A stretch of DNA of 64,000 nt from Protea cynaroides (GCA_028583415.1 CM053267.1:53768914-53832913), one strand, 5' to 3'; positions 10,989-23,290 are shown, counted from the first letter of the stretch. Made by a program: numbers and translations. The notes: a model not told the origin generated them from the letters alone.

Positions 10989-11540
10989 GTATTAAGATGC
11001 AAACCTGAAAATGAAGTGAACAAGTTCAGAACCTCCAAACTCTTAGAAATAGATTGAGAGTCTGCTTTCACAACTATCATAATGTCATCCGCGAAAATTA
11101 AATGAGAAATTCCCAGCGGTTTGCAACAAGAAGGATGGAATTATTTCTGGTAGCCTCATTCATCAATATCGAGAACACTTCCATGGTCAGAGTGAATAAA
11201 TAAGCGGAGATAGGATCACCTTGTCTAATTCCTCCACCTCCTTGAAAAAAACCCTACGTGACTTTCATTAATCAGAATAGAGATCATTAAAAAATTGATG
11301 CAAACTTGAACCCATCCAATAAAACAAGCCCAGAAACCTATCCTCTCCAAAACCCATCCAGTAAGGTTTTGATTCGGTACAAAAGGCAAAATGGTGGTAC
11401 CTAGCTTTATCATAAAATGACTATTGTGAAGTAACGGTTGCAGCTGTTGAACGTCCTCCACATTTTGGAGATTTTGTATGTGACTCAATTTCCATTTACT
11501 GAATTTTAGGAATCTGGTAGAAACGAACAACATTGCTGGA
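10736..11540 (-). pseudogene. LINE (L1-type) reverse transcriptase fragment
   Basis: The minus strand carries parts of a non-LTR reverse transcriptase: WVQVCINFLMISILINES, then GGGIRQGDPISAYLFTL, FADDIMIVVKADS, LNLFTSFSGLHLN, LPVKYLGM and SFAGRLQLI. The FADD box is the catalytic motif. The blocks lie in different frames, with an (AT)n run inserted at 10956-10983. Copia sequence begins immediately below 10736. Together with 7396-7870 this forms one split LINE. Confidence 0.85.
10956..10983. repeat. (AT)n microsatellite
   Basis: Fourteen AT units interrupt the LINE RT fragment and read as alternating isoleucine and tyrosine in frame. Confidence 0.95.
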
Positions 11541-11544
11541 CATT

Positions 11545-12746
11545 TGAATATTTGAATTCAAATATAACATCCAATGTTTGAATATCTGAATTTATCTCGA
11601 GTAAGTCCAGTGTTTGAATATTTGAATTTAAAGGATAGAATTATCCCTAACACATAATACTGAAACAAAACTGCACTAAATAAAATTTCTGCTTTTGGTA
11701 CTGTTACGATGCTGATTCTACTTTAGTCTGATTCGATACGGTTTTAAATGTTTGATTTCTGTATACGGTTTTTAGTACCCAATTGACACCGTTAGTTCGC
11801 AAGGCCCATACCTTGAAATTACCACCATTTTTACTTTAGAGTCATGGGGCAAATATAAAGCCCACTGCCCTTTAGGATGGCCTTCTGGGGTGCAATTGAA
11901 CCTTGCTGGGCTGGGCTGGACTGGTCAAGAAATTCTACCAGCCCATTAGCAGCACTGAATTGATTGTCTGTAAAGAAAATTATAGAAATTGACAAATCAC
12001 TTTCTAAAGACTTACGAATTGTATGTAGTGGTTTTAAACATCACCAAGATGTTGTGATGTTTCTGACGTTGAATTTGATTGAGGGGCACATGTAGCATCA
12101 CAAACTTTATAACTTGGATCCTCTGATCTCAGACGGTAGGTGAGAACCCGAATTGCCCCCGTGTAAGTTAGACTTCTACTAAAAGCTTTTGAATCAACTC
12201 AACAATACTATTCAACAACTGAACTTATGATACTTCTTCCGCGATTCAATGAATCAAATGTTCAACTACAAGCTCTATTTGGATACCTGAGAACCCAGAA
12301 TGCTAGAAAAGATTTGATAACATAATCAGTGTGGACAAAGTTTCTTTAGGCTTCCCCCTGCTCCCTCTCTTTATTGTACTTCTAGATCATACCCACGAAG
12401 GTTAGGACTAACTCGAGACCAATCCTCTTGGATCCAATGCAAGAAAGCTCATATCGTGTTACATTTTATTTTTGTCACAATCCCACATTAAAGTTATGAG
12501 GGGTTAATTCCACATTGATCTTGTAAGGGATTCGGTGTAGGTTGATATGGTCTTGGGACCCTCACCTTACAATCTGACTTTATTTAGGGATCAGTTTTTT
12601 GAAAGTTCATATCAATGGTATCCATGGTAACACCTCTGTAAGGCTAATATAGAATCGTAATAATTTTCTTATATTCTATCTATGGTCAATTCTTGATTTA
12701 CTTACGAAAGAATTTCACTTACACTAAATCATTAATGTGAACATAG
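11545..12746. other. Intron sequence of gene copy 1 shared with copies 2 and 3
   Basis: No coding region was seen. The stretch matches the corresponding introns of copy 2 (about 45590-46540) and copy 3 (about 59168-60216). Shared landmarks include GGGGCAAATATRAAGCCCA, TTGAGGCTTCCC and ATGAACATAGGTTATTACAC at the acceptor. This supports a segmental duplication rather than independent retrocopies. Confidence 0.72.
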
Positions 12747-12981
12747 GTTATTACACGTCACCCTGCAATGGGACACCAAACACAAGAAAATCTATATTTT
12801 CTTCAAAAAGCTGGGATGAAGGTTGCAAGTTTGGTGATTGCGGTCTCTACAGCAGCAATTCTTACTGTTTGGCAAGTGGTTTTGGGAAACCAAATTGATC
12901 ATAGGAAAGAAATATTTCTCTTAAAGTCCTGCAAGTGGTTTGGGAAACCAAATTGATCATAGGAAAAAAATGTTTCTCTTA
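12747..12981 (+). pseudogene. Membrane-protein gene copy 1, last exon, 5' part
   Basis: The exon follows the acceptor ACATAG and starts VITRHPAMGHQTQENLYFLQ, continuing into the first membrane segment (VASLVIAVSTAAILTVWQVVL). A roughly 58-bp tandem duplication starting at 12872 and repeated at about 12930 shifts the frame into a stop at 12954-12956. The exon is then cut by the Harbinger element at the TTA of 12979-12981. Its 3' half continues at 19901-20083. Confidence 0.82.
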
Positions 12982-13320
12982 GGGGCTGTTTGTTAAAACT
13001 TCAACTCTGGGATTCTTACTTCTGGTTCAAATTTGTACTCCAACTTCAAAAGGATTCAGGAGTATTTGGGAGTAGAAACACGTTTGGTAACGTAATTTTG
13101 ACATGGTCTCCAGAACAACTTTAGAACAGAAGTATGTTTGATAAATCTGGTTCTGAAACCATTTCAGAGCAAATATAGAGTAGAAGTGTGTTTGATAACA
13201 AAAAAAATATGTGATCCAAATTCAAAACAAGTATAATTACAAAAACTACCACTCCTACATCTGTTCCATGGTCTTCCAAATTATAAAGGGGTACATATTA
13301 AAAAATTAACAATCATCCTT

Positions 13321-13735
13321 CTAGTTCTTCATGGTTGCTATATAAACAACATAACATGTCAGAATCAACAACCATATGGCTACGAATATAATTATGCCAT
13401 ATATCGGATATAACACGGATTGGTGTAGAACAATTTCATGTCGTATCTGTTGAATTCCATCACTCGAAAAATGTTGACTTCCCTCACTCCTTATATGCTC
13501 AATTCCCTCACTCCGAATATGTTGACTTCCCCTCACTCGGACAATATGGTTGAGCGGACTTATGTTTAAACCCTGCAGTCCCTTTGTACTGATCGACCCA
13601 AATAAAAGATTTTTCATGGTCTTCCTTGATCGGACAGGTGTAAAACTTACGGCCCGGATTTTTTTGGGTGCGAGATGTTTGCAATATCATTCTCCCCTTC
13701 CCACACTCACACATTGGGATATCACAATCAGCCAT
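13321..13735 (-). pseudogene. GRF-type zinc-finger protein with C-terminal membrane segment
   Basis: The frame 13508-13735 starts MADCDIPMCECGKGRMILQT and continues SRTQKNPGRKFYTCP, then FIWVDQ, a GRF zinc-finger pattern. This finger binds nucleic acid in other proteins. The fourth zinc ligand before FIW appears to be missing. A second frame (13321-13617) carries four imperfect repeats of the type GSQHIRSEG and a hydrophobic segment (YGIIIFVAIWLLILTCYVV). One frameshift would join them into a GRF-plus-membrane-anchor protein of a type common in plant genomes. Whether it belongs to the transposon or was captured is unclear. Confidence 0.6.
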
Positions 13736-14004
13736 ATATATATATATATCTGTGATTGGGAAACAAAATTAAAACCGTCAAATTGCTATTAAATATGCAT
13801 TCACATATCCATCATTTAATTAGTATGAAATTAAAAACATCTAACAAAATAAGTGTAAACAACATCAAGTCAACGATAAATTGTTGTGATACAATGCATA
13901 ATTAAATAAGTGTTTACAGCCAGATGTATTAAAACTAAAAACTCATATCTGTGGTAATCCATTGTCCCTAGCCAACTGGTTGGCAATGCCTCTCCTCATG
14001 ATAT

Positions 14005-15310
14005 TCATCTCATGTGCAGTACCAGCCGAATTCTCATTCCCATTTTGAACATTATCATTTGCCAATAGTACATTTTCCTCTTCCTGATGTTGATCCAGAG
14101 CATCTTCTCTATGCTATGACAATATAAGCTTGAATTCTCAATGAATATGATGGCATTGCTTTCAATATGCCAAAACGTGCCTTCAACACTCCAAAGCATC
14201 TTTCAATTACATTACGTAGAGAAGAGTGTCTGTGATTGAACAACTCTTTGGCAGTTCTAGGCTCTCGCCCAAAGGCCCCTATAATCACGTAGATGATATC
14301 GGTCCCCTTTAAATGGTGTCAAATACCCACGCTGGCTCGAATATCCAGAATCTACGACATAATATTTTCCTACAACACGTAGCAGGTCACAATTAATGAT
14401 ATAAAGAACCTGAAAGAAATCAATATGGTACATTGTAAGACAGAAATAGGGGTACAACCTGGGGGTGGGTGAGGAAATGATGGTGATCGACGGGCATCTG
14501 CTAATACGCGGCAATCATTAGCACTACCCTCCCATCCTGGATGCACATAGGTGAATTTCATGTCAAACGAGCATATAGCCATGACATTCCCGTGAAAGTG
14601 TGTGCTTCCTATTCCCGTAAGGAGTTTGTAAATTTCCCGAACAGAAGCGTCTACGTGCGTCCCGTCAATGGCCCCAACGCAATTCTTATTAAGAAGACAA
14701 AAACTTACATAAATATATGTAGATATGTAATAAGGTAAAACGAAAGAAAATCAAGAAAAAACCATTTACCCTGAAGTAAGGATGATGTCTTTGGTTGTTT
14801 CTAATTTGAGGTTGTTCAACATTCATATTTGGGGCATGAATATTCTCTTTGGCTAAATTTAGAAATGCCTTCAATACAATTTTGAAGAACTTGCTAACAG
14901 TCTCCCCAGAATGTTGGAACCTCTCACATCGCCTCCTTGTACTACAACTTCCCTGTAGTGATTGGACCGAACATTGCTAGTTGTTCATCAACCCTTACGT
15001 ATCGACTATCTTGTAGCCACCCTCTATGTTTCATGAGGTTACACAAGTTAATGAACACGTGCCTTTCCATACGTAATGATTCGTATATTCTATCTGTATT
15101 CCCATTCAACAGTTCTGCTACCCATCTGGAACCAGTCATAATTGAATCCCTACATGGTTCCCTGACGTGTAATGAATTATCTAATTCATAGAGTGATAGG
15201 ACCTCCAATATACTCCAATCCATATCCTCAAAACCTCTCATAACTTCATTGCTAATCGCTCCATTCATGTTTAAAACTGCATAATAAATGAAGACATAGA
15301 GAGAAACCAA
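14005..15310 (-). pseudogene. Harbinger DDE nuclease (HARBI1-like transposase)
   Basis: Minus-strand blocks in order are: an N-terminal region with ELLNGNTDRIYESLRMERHVF (14942-15310), the first catalytic Asp in NCVGAIDGTHVDASV (about 14640-14690), the second in FTYVHPGWEGSANDCRVL (about 14500-14560), YYVVDSGYSSQRGYLTPFKG (about 14300-14370), and the final catalytic Glu in NVIERCFGVLKARFG (about 14180-14225). All three DDE residues are thus present. The enzyme cuts and joins transposon ends. Probable introns break the frame, and there is an apparent 1-bp shift near 14270 and a stop near 14125, so activity is doubtful. Confidence 0.9.
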
Positions 15311-15714
15311 TCCATGAAGTAGAAGCTAAGATTAAAACAAACCATAACAAATATATATAATCAATTATCTAAGATTTAAACAAAGTATAGGATCAAACCA
15401 AATGATCCAAAGTAAACATACCGTAAGAGCTAAGCATCACATATTGTACCAATATTAAAACAAGCCATATTAAAACAAACCATATTAAAACAAACCATTG
15501 TTTGAAACCCTTGTCCCCAGCCGAAATTAAGATTACACCACTGTACCGAAGGAGTTATAACCCAATAAAGAGTTAACATCAAATTGTTCAAGAAAAAAAA
15601 CAAACCATCAAAAGCAAACTACCAAACCATTGTTCCAAATTAAAAATAAAACCATTGTATCTGTAGCATTGAAATAAGAACCACTACTACAAGGTTGGTA
15701 TAGAAATGGTGATA

Positions 15715-16723
15715 TCATGGAATGGACTCTATCGCCCACAACTTCTTCTCCTCGTCTAAGCCCATAAACAACTCCCTCCATTCCGCATTGTTAACCAAAT
15801 GATTCATAGTTTTGATATATGTCGCCTTCTCCAACCCCGGAATGGTATTCAAAACTGCAAGACATTGGGTGATTGAATAACCTCCTGTGCTGATAGAGCT
15901 AGGAGAAGGAGAGGCTGAGGAAGTATGTGACGTAGTGAACAAATCCAAACGGGCTTTGGAATGTTCCACCATTGCATTTATAGCTCCCATTATGTCTGTA
16001 CTTCGACTCCTTTTTCTAAGGGCAGAAGGAGTCCTATCCAGTCTGTGAGCTGCAGCTGCCTGTGGGGTATGATGTACATCACCTTCATCAGTGACATCAG
16101 TGGTAGGTTCTACAGGTGGAACCTCTGAACCATCTTGGTTGTCTAAGTTATCAAGCATCTCCTTCTTCAAATATGAAGTTGTCATCGTGGTTGTTACGAA
16201 GCAAATTCACCGGTTTGCATATGAATCGCCAAATATGACTTGGAGCTCTCGATACTGGGGCAGTCCATTTTTCCTAAATTTGGCCCAACTTGGGTTTTCC
16301 TGGAAGCAAATGAAAAGAAGCTTCAGAATTTGTGAACTTATTAGCAGAGAATTACTATTTGTACTATAGTTAGTATACTTGGATATGTCTGTCCCATATA
16401 GCTGGGTCATGTGTTTCAACACGCTTGGTCGTGTCATTCCATCCAAACCCAGTTGTATTAACCAATCTGCCAAAACTACCATACTCGGACCTCAACTTGT
16501 TCAGTTTGTTCCTCAACTGCTTCAATGACAATGGTCTACCCAATGCTTCTTCCATTTTGTTCTTTATGTTACTCCACCCGTCTTTATTAAATGTGCAAGT
16601 TGTTTTGTTTCCCTTTATGACTTCCTCCACTAGTATATCAACATATGTATCCACTTCATACTTGTTCCATTTAACCGTCTCTATACTTGTTCTTGAAGAA
16701 CTTGCCATTTTACAGACTAGCAA
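15715..16723 (-). pseudogene. Harbinger Myb/SANT-like DNA-binding protein
   Basis: The 5' part (16370-16723) encodes a Myb/SANT-like domain: VKWNKYEVDTYVDILVEEV, FNKDGWSNIKNKM and LRNKLNKLRSEY, ending WNDTTKRVETHDPAIWDRHI. The middle (about 16207-16330) has KFRKNGLPQYRELQVIFG. The 3' part (15715-16185) has a Ser/Thr-rich linker and the usual end (MGLDEEKKLWAIESI). In PIF/Harbinger elements this protein binds subterminal DNA and helps import the nuclease. Three frames are involved, so introns or frameshifts separate them. Confidence 0.88.
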
Positions 16724-16862
16724 CCTAAAAAAAAAATGTAGTAGTGAATGACACTAGCAAAGTTGACAATCACCTTTTATAAGACAATTAACTGGCCTAG
16801 GCAACCATTAATCCATGAAGTGGGCGAAGGATCAATAATGAATAAACTTGAAAAATAAAAAG

Positions 16863-16990
16863 AAAAGCAAAGCTTCTAAGTCAATCAACTCAAATCCAAT
16901 TTCAGGTCATGTAAGTAATTAATACACCAACAATTTGAATTATCCTCAAATCAAAAGCAAAGCTTCTAAGTCAATCAACTCAAATCCAAT
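16863..16990. repeat. 38-bp direct repeat
   Basis: The 38-bp word starting AAAAGCAAAGCTTCTAAG and ending CAAATCCAAT occurs at 16863-16900 and 16953-16990, 90 bp apart. Confidence 0.9.
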
Positions 16991-18644
16991 CAACTCCGGT
17001 TGGCTTTTGTAATATAGAGTTTTTGTATGATATCTCTGTCATGGGAAGAGAATCATCCTATTCTGTATAACCCCTTCCTCCCCCCCACCCAAAAAAAAAA
17101 TATATATATTTAGACCTTGTCTTCCAGAATGGGGTAAAAGTCTGAAACATACACACCAGTGGTCCAGTGCAATGAAAAGTTATTTATTTATAGGAATAGC
17201 AAGGGTCTTGTTCTCCCTTTTTGTTTTTGGTTATTTGTTTCTTGGGATTGGAAGGGATGTCACTCTTACCATTTGTGTGCCCATCTTTTGATAATGAGTT
17301 GACCTAACACTTAAAATGAACAAAAAAAATGTGAGATCATGCGTCAGCTGCATGGAATTCTGGAACATCTTATGTTGTAGGAGGGATCCTGTTCAATTGT
17401 CTCCTTCCATTCCCATATATTAATCAAGATCAAAGACATGTATCAACAAATTGAAATCTTGAGTTGTCATCAAGTGTATGATAAAACTGCTGCTGCTTAA
17501 CATCAAAATCTTGAGATTCACCATCCACAAATGATATGCTTAAATGAGTGTCAGTACACAATAATGCAGGAACTTCAGGGCATCATTTTATCAAATTTTA
17601 GCCTTGAAATCCAACTGATTTGTGTGTACAAAGTTTTTCACAGGCTAAATTGGGATCCATTCAGCTCAAATCCAGAAATGACATTCTCATCACTTTGACA
17701 AACCAATAGTCAAGCATGAGAAAAATAAGAGCAGCAAGAGTTGGGCCATCATGCACTTTAAACTAATAACCCCCCAAAACCCAAGCACAAGCAGCACTAG
17801 AGGGTACGGCCGTCAGCAAAAAATGACACAATAAACAACTAAGGCCCTCAATGGATTACAAAGAAATCGACAAACCTCACCAAGCCCGGAAAATCTATAT
17901 AAGCATTAAAAGCCATATGGTTAGGTCAACCATCTTATAGACAATTATTTCCTTGCCATCCCCTAACAAAAAAATTGCTCTGATTTTGATGATCCAAGGC
18001 AACAAATCAATCTTGTACCACAGAAAAAATTAACAGAAGGATAAAAAATAGATATTCCACATAGGAATGAAAAAATAAGAATATTACCCCAAAAAAAAAA
18101 GGTTAAACAAAAGATAACAACCATTTGAAAAACTAATAAAAAAAATATTGAGCACTACACAAGTTTTAAAACCATTAAACGGTTTTAAAAATCACACCAT
18201 CTGCTTGTCTGCATTGAGAAAACATTTCAATTCCAATAAGTTAAGGCCTGAACCTAACCTGGATGAAATCATATGAACAAAATACAATCCCAAAATATTA
18301 CCACTGCAGTAATGCCCCTTTGCCGCTTTCTGTATACAGCCCAATCTGTTAAATCTATTAAACTACCAGATTGTAAACAAATTGTTAATCTGTACAGTCT
18401 AAGACCTCTCATTTCAACTTTCAATATTTCATATTTTTCCATGACTCAATGCAAGTTTGTGTAAAATTTCTACACGTTGAGATCATCAATCCCAAAAGTT
18501 GGAAGAATCAATTATTTTCCAAGCCAAAAATCTTCTTCTGGATCCCTTTTGGCTAATGAATCCTATATTTGTAACAAATCCATGCAATAACTATGTCAAT
18601 TGAAAATCACATTGCTTCATCCACCTAGATAAAAACTCTATAAG

Positions 18645-19470
18645 AGAGAGATTTGAGAAACTTACTTGGAAAATAGATGAACTGAACTCGTCGCAGGTTG
18701 TTGGTGAAGCTATAAACTTGAAAAAGAGAGAGATTTCAGATTTTCTTAGGGGGTTCAGTTTCAAACCTTCCAAACGATATGGAGCCAGAGTGTATAGAGT
18801 CTGCCTGAAAAAATTGCAAGAAAGGACATTGAGAGAGAATGAATAAATAGCCAAGTGTGGACAGGCAAAAAATGAAATTCCCATCATGTAGGAGACTTCC
18901 AATTGCCTATATTATATATGTTTTACCCGTGCTTAAAAAATATAAAAGGCAAAAACATGTAACAATTGTTAACAATGTCGACTTAAGTATAAGGATGAGC
19001 AATAGTAGATCTGTTGACAATTTCAGAGACAAAGCAATACAAGTATAAAAAAGAACAATTGGTGGGTTGTAGCTACAGGCTTTTGAGGCTTACATAATGG
19101 AAGTAGCAATTTTTTGGGCTTCCAGTCATAAACAGTTTTCAGTCTCTGGGTCTAGTACAATATTACAAGAAATTTCCTAACAGGGTGAACTTCCTCTGTC
19201 CACTCTCTCCATTAGTTTCTTATTAACAAACTTCTAAAAAAATTTAATAGAGAGAGAACGAGAGACATCGAAGAAGCCCTAGCCGCAATCTGAAACCCCT
19301 TTGCTCAATCGGTTAGGGTTTTTCCCTTTGCGCAATCTGAAAAACCTATTTCGGGAGAGGGTTTATGAGAGAGATTTGAGAAACTTACTTGGAAAATGGA
19401 TGAACTGAACTCGTCGCAGGTTGTTGGTGAAGCTATAAATTTGAAAAAGAGAGAGATTTCAGATTTTCTT
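18645..19470. repeat. 103-bp direct repeat pair inside the Harbinger element
   Basis: Blocks 18645-18747 and 19368-19470 are almost identical. Both run from GAGAGATTTGAGAAACTTAC through GTCGCAGGTTGTTGGTGAAG to TTTCAGATTTTCTT. Confidence 0.9.
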
Positions 19471-19900
19471 CCTCGGTGATTTTCTTGCTCGGTTGAGAAA
19501 ATACGCCTGAGAATCTCGCCTGGTTTTCGATCGTCGATCGTCGGTCAGTAGCCACACTAACAGAGAAGAATCCACCCTTGAAACTTCATCGATGATGGAG
19601 AAGAAACCCAGCCCCTGCTCAGACGTCGACGATGATGAAGAAGAAGAAGAAACCCAGGCTTGTCTCTGACAAGCTATCGGGTTTTTTCGGAGTAATTTTA
19701 TAACTTCGTCCCTCATTTCAACTCCGAAGTTGAAAAGCATCAAAATGATGCTCCAAAAAAATGACTTCTGGAGACTGTTTGGAGCCGGTTCGGCTATGGA
19801 TTCTCCAGAAGTCCGAACCGAGTTACCAAACGTGCTTTTACTCCATTTATACTCCAGAAGTCAGAATCCAACTTCTGGAGTGTTACCAAACACCCCCTTA

Positions 19901-20083
19901 AAATCCTGCGTGATATCAATCACATTGTGTTTCTTATTTGGTTTAGGGCTATTGATACTATTTGTTTGGCATAGAAGTTTCACTTGCAAGATTCTTACCA
20001 TGAAGCTTGTTATTGGTATTGCACTTGTTTGGATCTTGTTAATTTTGGGATTGGTGGTCGCATCTATTATGAAGGTGACCTAA
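19901..20083 (+). pseudogene. Membrane-protein gene copy 1, last exon, 3' part
   Basis: The sequence resumes exactly at the Harbinger target site and encodes KSCVISITLCFLFGLGLLI, VWHRSFTCKILTMKLVIG and WILLILGLVVASIMKVT before a stop. This matches the second and third membrane segments of copies 2 and 3. The open frame extends leftward into the transposon (19730), giving a chimeric ORF that is an artefact of the insertion. Confidence 0.85.
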
Positions 20084-21231
20084 TTATTATACCATTTATA
20101 TGGGTGAATACTCTTAGGAAATTAATATTATAAGTGTTTCTATGTTGATGTGTTTCAATTCCCTAAGCCTTTATATACTCAAAGTGGTCAATGGTTAGAT
20201 TCCCTTGGTGTGGACCTAGGTCCATTCTATCATGACTCTTAAAAATGTATGTTGACAAAATGTCTCTTATACATTATTAGTAAATAACTATTATGTACTT
20301 CATGCGAAAGTAAATCACTGTCATAGATTCCATTGACCTAAATTAGTTTGTGGCAATATTACTTTAATTAGATGATCACCATTAGTTAACTGCTTGAAAT
20401 TTTAATAGATATTAAGACAAATAAAAACTGGTACAATTAGAAAAGAGTTCAGTAAATTTTACAGAAAATTTTACGTCAAAACAAACAGAGCCAATGTGAA
20501 AATTTTCACATTATCAATCCTAAATTTCGTTCCCACATTTTATTGTAAACGACTTAATTGTGCCACATGGGAGGCAGAGTAACCGCCATTATGACCGTTG
20601 GATTGTAAGGAATGCTTTGAATTGGTTATGTGTTGAATTCTACTCCCAAATTTTATTTATTTTCATCTATATCTTTTTGTCCATAACTTTGCTAATACAT
20701 TAACTCTTTTTTATTGGAACTTGACATTAGAATAGAATATTTTAGGGTCTGCCTGTATACAAAATATTCAACTCCATCCGACAAACTATATCATAGAAAA
20801 TAAGTACTCATTTACTTTTTTTTATGGGCTGCAAAAAAGTAGTCATTCACCTATTAGAGAAGGTGTGTCTAAAAAAAATTCTACAAAATGGTCAATAGTT
20901 GGAATCATTTTGAGTGGACCTACGTCTATTATATCATGACTCTTAAAAATATATGTTGACAAAATGACCCTTATAAGTTAAGAGTAAATATATATAATCT
21001 ACTTTGTGCTAAAGTAAATCACCATCCATAGATACCATTGACTGAATTATTGTTTGGCAATGGTTTGATTTAGTTAGATTATCACTATTGGCTAATTGTT
21101 TGAAATTTTTAGAGGTACAAGGACAAATGAAAAAAGGCACAATTTTAAAAGATTTTATTAATTTTTACTATAAAATTTTCGTCTAAACAAACGGAGGAGC
21201 CGAAGTGAAATTTTTTACGTAATTATTAATC

Positions 21232-22238
21232 TGATGTTGCATCCAATTCAACAACTAAGACATTCCGAAGTTCTACCAACATCAAGGTCCAAGCCAACAA
21301 AACCCATTTGGTGTTGGACCAAGGCACGACCACACACCAGCAATATTGTTAACTAAGGCACAAAACAACATCAAAGAACCTGGAAACTAGTCCCATTTTA
21401 GTGATCTTTCAAGTCCATATTGGAGAATGAGATGACTGTTTCTATTCAATGAGTCTAGAATCTTCTATATTGAAGCTTGCATCAAGATATTGAAGCTCGC
21501 ATCAAGACTTTGGAACTTACATCAAGATCTTGGATCATGCAACAAGGTAAATTGGGACAACCCCTTGCATTGGAGGAGTTGCATATTTAATTAACTAGAG
21601 TTTTCTATCTTAGCTTCAAGTTTGTATCTTCAAATCTAGGATTGTAAGGATATGATTGTCTTTTTAATTACTCTATAATGCCTATAAAAGGTCACTCAAA
21701 TTAACTTATAAGGAAAAAAATTGAGTGATTTTTATTAATGAAATTTGCCTAACTGCAATATTTTAACCCTAGAAGAGTTCTCCTTTGAAAGTTTGAAGAA
21801 GTTTCGTTCCATCCTACAAGAGTTGTAAAGTTATTCTTCACTTGCATCATAGAAGAGTTGTAGCCTACCTTTGGAATTGATATACATCTTAGAAAAGAAG
21901 TCATCATAGCTTGACTCCATCAAAAATATTATTTTCTTGTTCTTGCATCTTGAAAATTTTTCAAAAATCTGTTCTTGCACTTCACATCTCTTTTAGCATA
22001 TTTTTTGACAACTTTTACTCAGAATCTGAGAATACATTTACGAAACCTATATCCCCATGACATATCTCTTATTTGCCACTAGAATTAGAGCAATCCTATT
22101 TGTATCAAGGAAATTATAGTCATTTCTCTGAAGTCGTGCAAATCTATCAATTTCTGCCAAACTTGTGATTGTTTTTGAGTTTGTATAAGCTCACTCCCCT
22201 GATCCGTTCTTTTGGGAAGCCACAATTGGTTTACACAA
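21232..22238 (+). mobile_element. S element: probable solo LTR, about 1.0 kb
   Basis: The insertion begins TGATGTTGCATCC and ends TTTACACAA. It is flanked by TAATC on both sides (21227-21231 and 22239-22243), a 5-bp duplication expected of LTR elements. A TATA-like CCTATAAAAGG lies at about 21680-21690. No coding capacity was found. The R copies at 20450, 38780 and 49765 show the empty site. Confidence 0.68.
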
Positions 22239-23290
22239 TAATCCTAAATTCTATTATCATATTTTATTGTAAACAACTTAATTGTGCCATATTGGTGGCT
22301 ACGTCAACCACCATTTCAACCACCATTATGACCTTTGGATTGTAAGACATACTTTGAATTGACCATGTATTTAATTTTACTCTCAAATTCATTATTTGTT
22401 CTGTTGTTTATCTTTGTGTGTATCTCTTTGCTACTTGATTAACTCTTTTTTATTGAAACTTGACATAGAATAGAATATTTTAGGGTCTATCTCTATACAA
22501 AATTTTCAATTCCATCTGACTAACTATATCATAGAAAATAAATACTCATTCACTTTTTTTTTTTTTTGGACGGTAAAGAAGTAGTCATTCACCTATTAGA
22601 GAATATGTGTCTAAAAAAATTTACAAAGTGGTCAATAGTTGGAATCCCGCCCTTTGAATGGACCTACATCTATTCTATCATTACTCTTACAAATATATGT
22701 TGACAAAATAGCCATTATAAGTTAAGAGTAAATATATATAATCTACTTTGTGCGAAAGTAAATCACCGTTCATAGATATCATTGACTGAATTAGTCTTTA
22801 ACAATGGTTTGCTTTAGTTGAATTATCACCATTGGTTAGCTGCTTGAAATTTGTATAGGTACAAGGACAAATTAAAAAGGGCACAACTTTAAAAGATTTT
22901 ATTAATTTTTACTATAAGATTTTACATCAAAACAAACGGAGCCGAAGTGAAATGTTTTACGTAATTATTAAACTGATGTAGTCCAATTGCATCCAAGTTC
23001 AATAATTAAGATATTATGGAGTTCTACTAACATCGAGGCCCAAGTCGACAAAGCCCACTTTGCGCTGCACCAAGGCATGACTATGCACCAACAATATTGT
23101 TAACCAAGGCACAAAACAACACCAAAGAACCTAGTCCTAGAACTCTTAAAATCAATCCTTTTTTTTGTGATCTTTCAAGTCCATACTGGGGAATGAGGTG
23201 ACTATTTATTTCTATTCAATGAGTATAGACTCTTCTACGTTGGAGCTTACATCAAGACATTGGAGCTTGCATCATGACTTTAGAACGTAC

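Larger units (their letters stand above)
12982..19897 (-). mobile_element. PIF/Harbinger DNA transposon, 6.9 kb
   Basis: Terminal inverted repeats begin GGGGCTGTTTGTTAAAACT on the left and, read inward on the minus strand, GGGGGTGTTTGGTAACACT on the right. The 3-bp target duplication TTA (12979-12981 and 19898-19900) is characteristic of PIF/Harbinger. Both family genes are on the minus strand: a Myb/SANT-like protein (15715-16723) and a DDE nuclease (14005-15310). A GRF zinc-finger ORF is also present. Frameshifts in the nuclease suggest this copy is inactive, though introns could explain some breaks. It splits the last exon of gene copy 1. Confidence 0.93.
16724..19897. other. Non-coding right arm of the Harbinger element
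   Basis: No convincing gene was found in these 3.2 kb. Two internal direct repeats stand out: a 38-bp word (16863-16900 and 16953-16990) and a 103-bp block (18645-18747 and 19368-19470). The stretch 19250-19650 resembles a plant promoter or leader, with AAACCCTAGCC-like words and GAA-rich runs, but no ORF of note follows. Confidence 0.55.

Noticed and set aside
19730..20083. 117-codon ORF as a stand-alone gene
   Set aside because: It fuses Harbinger right-end sequence to the 3' half of the broken exon of gene copy 1.
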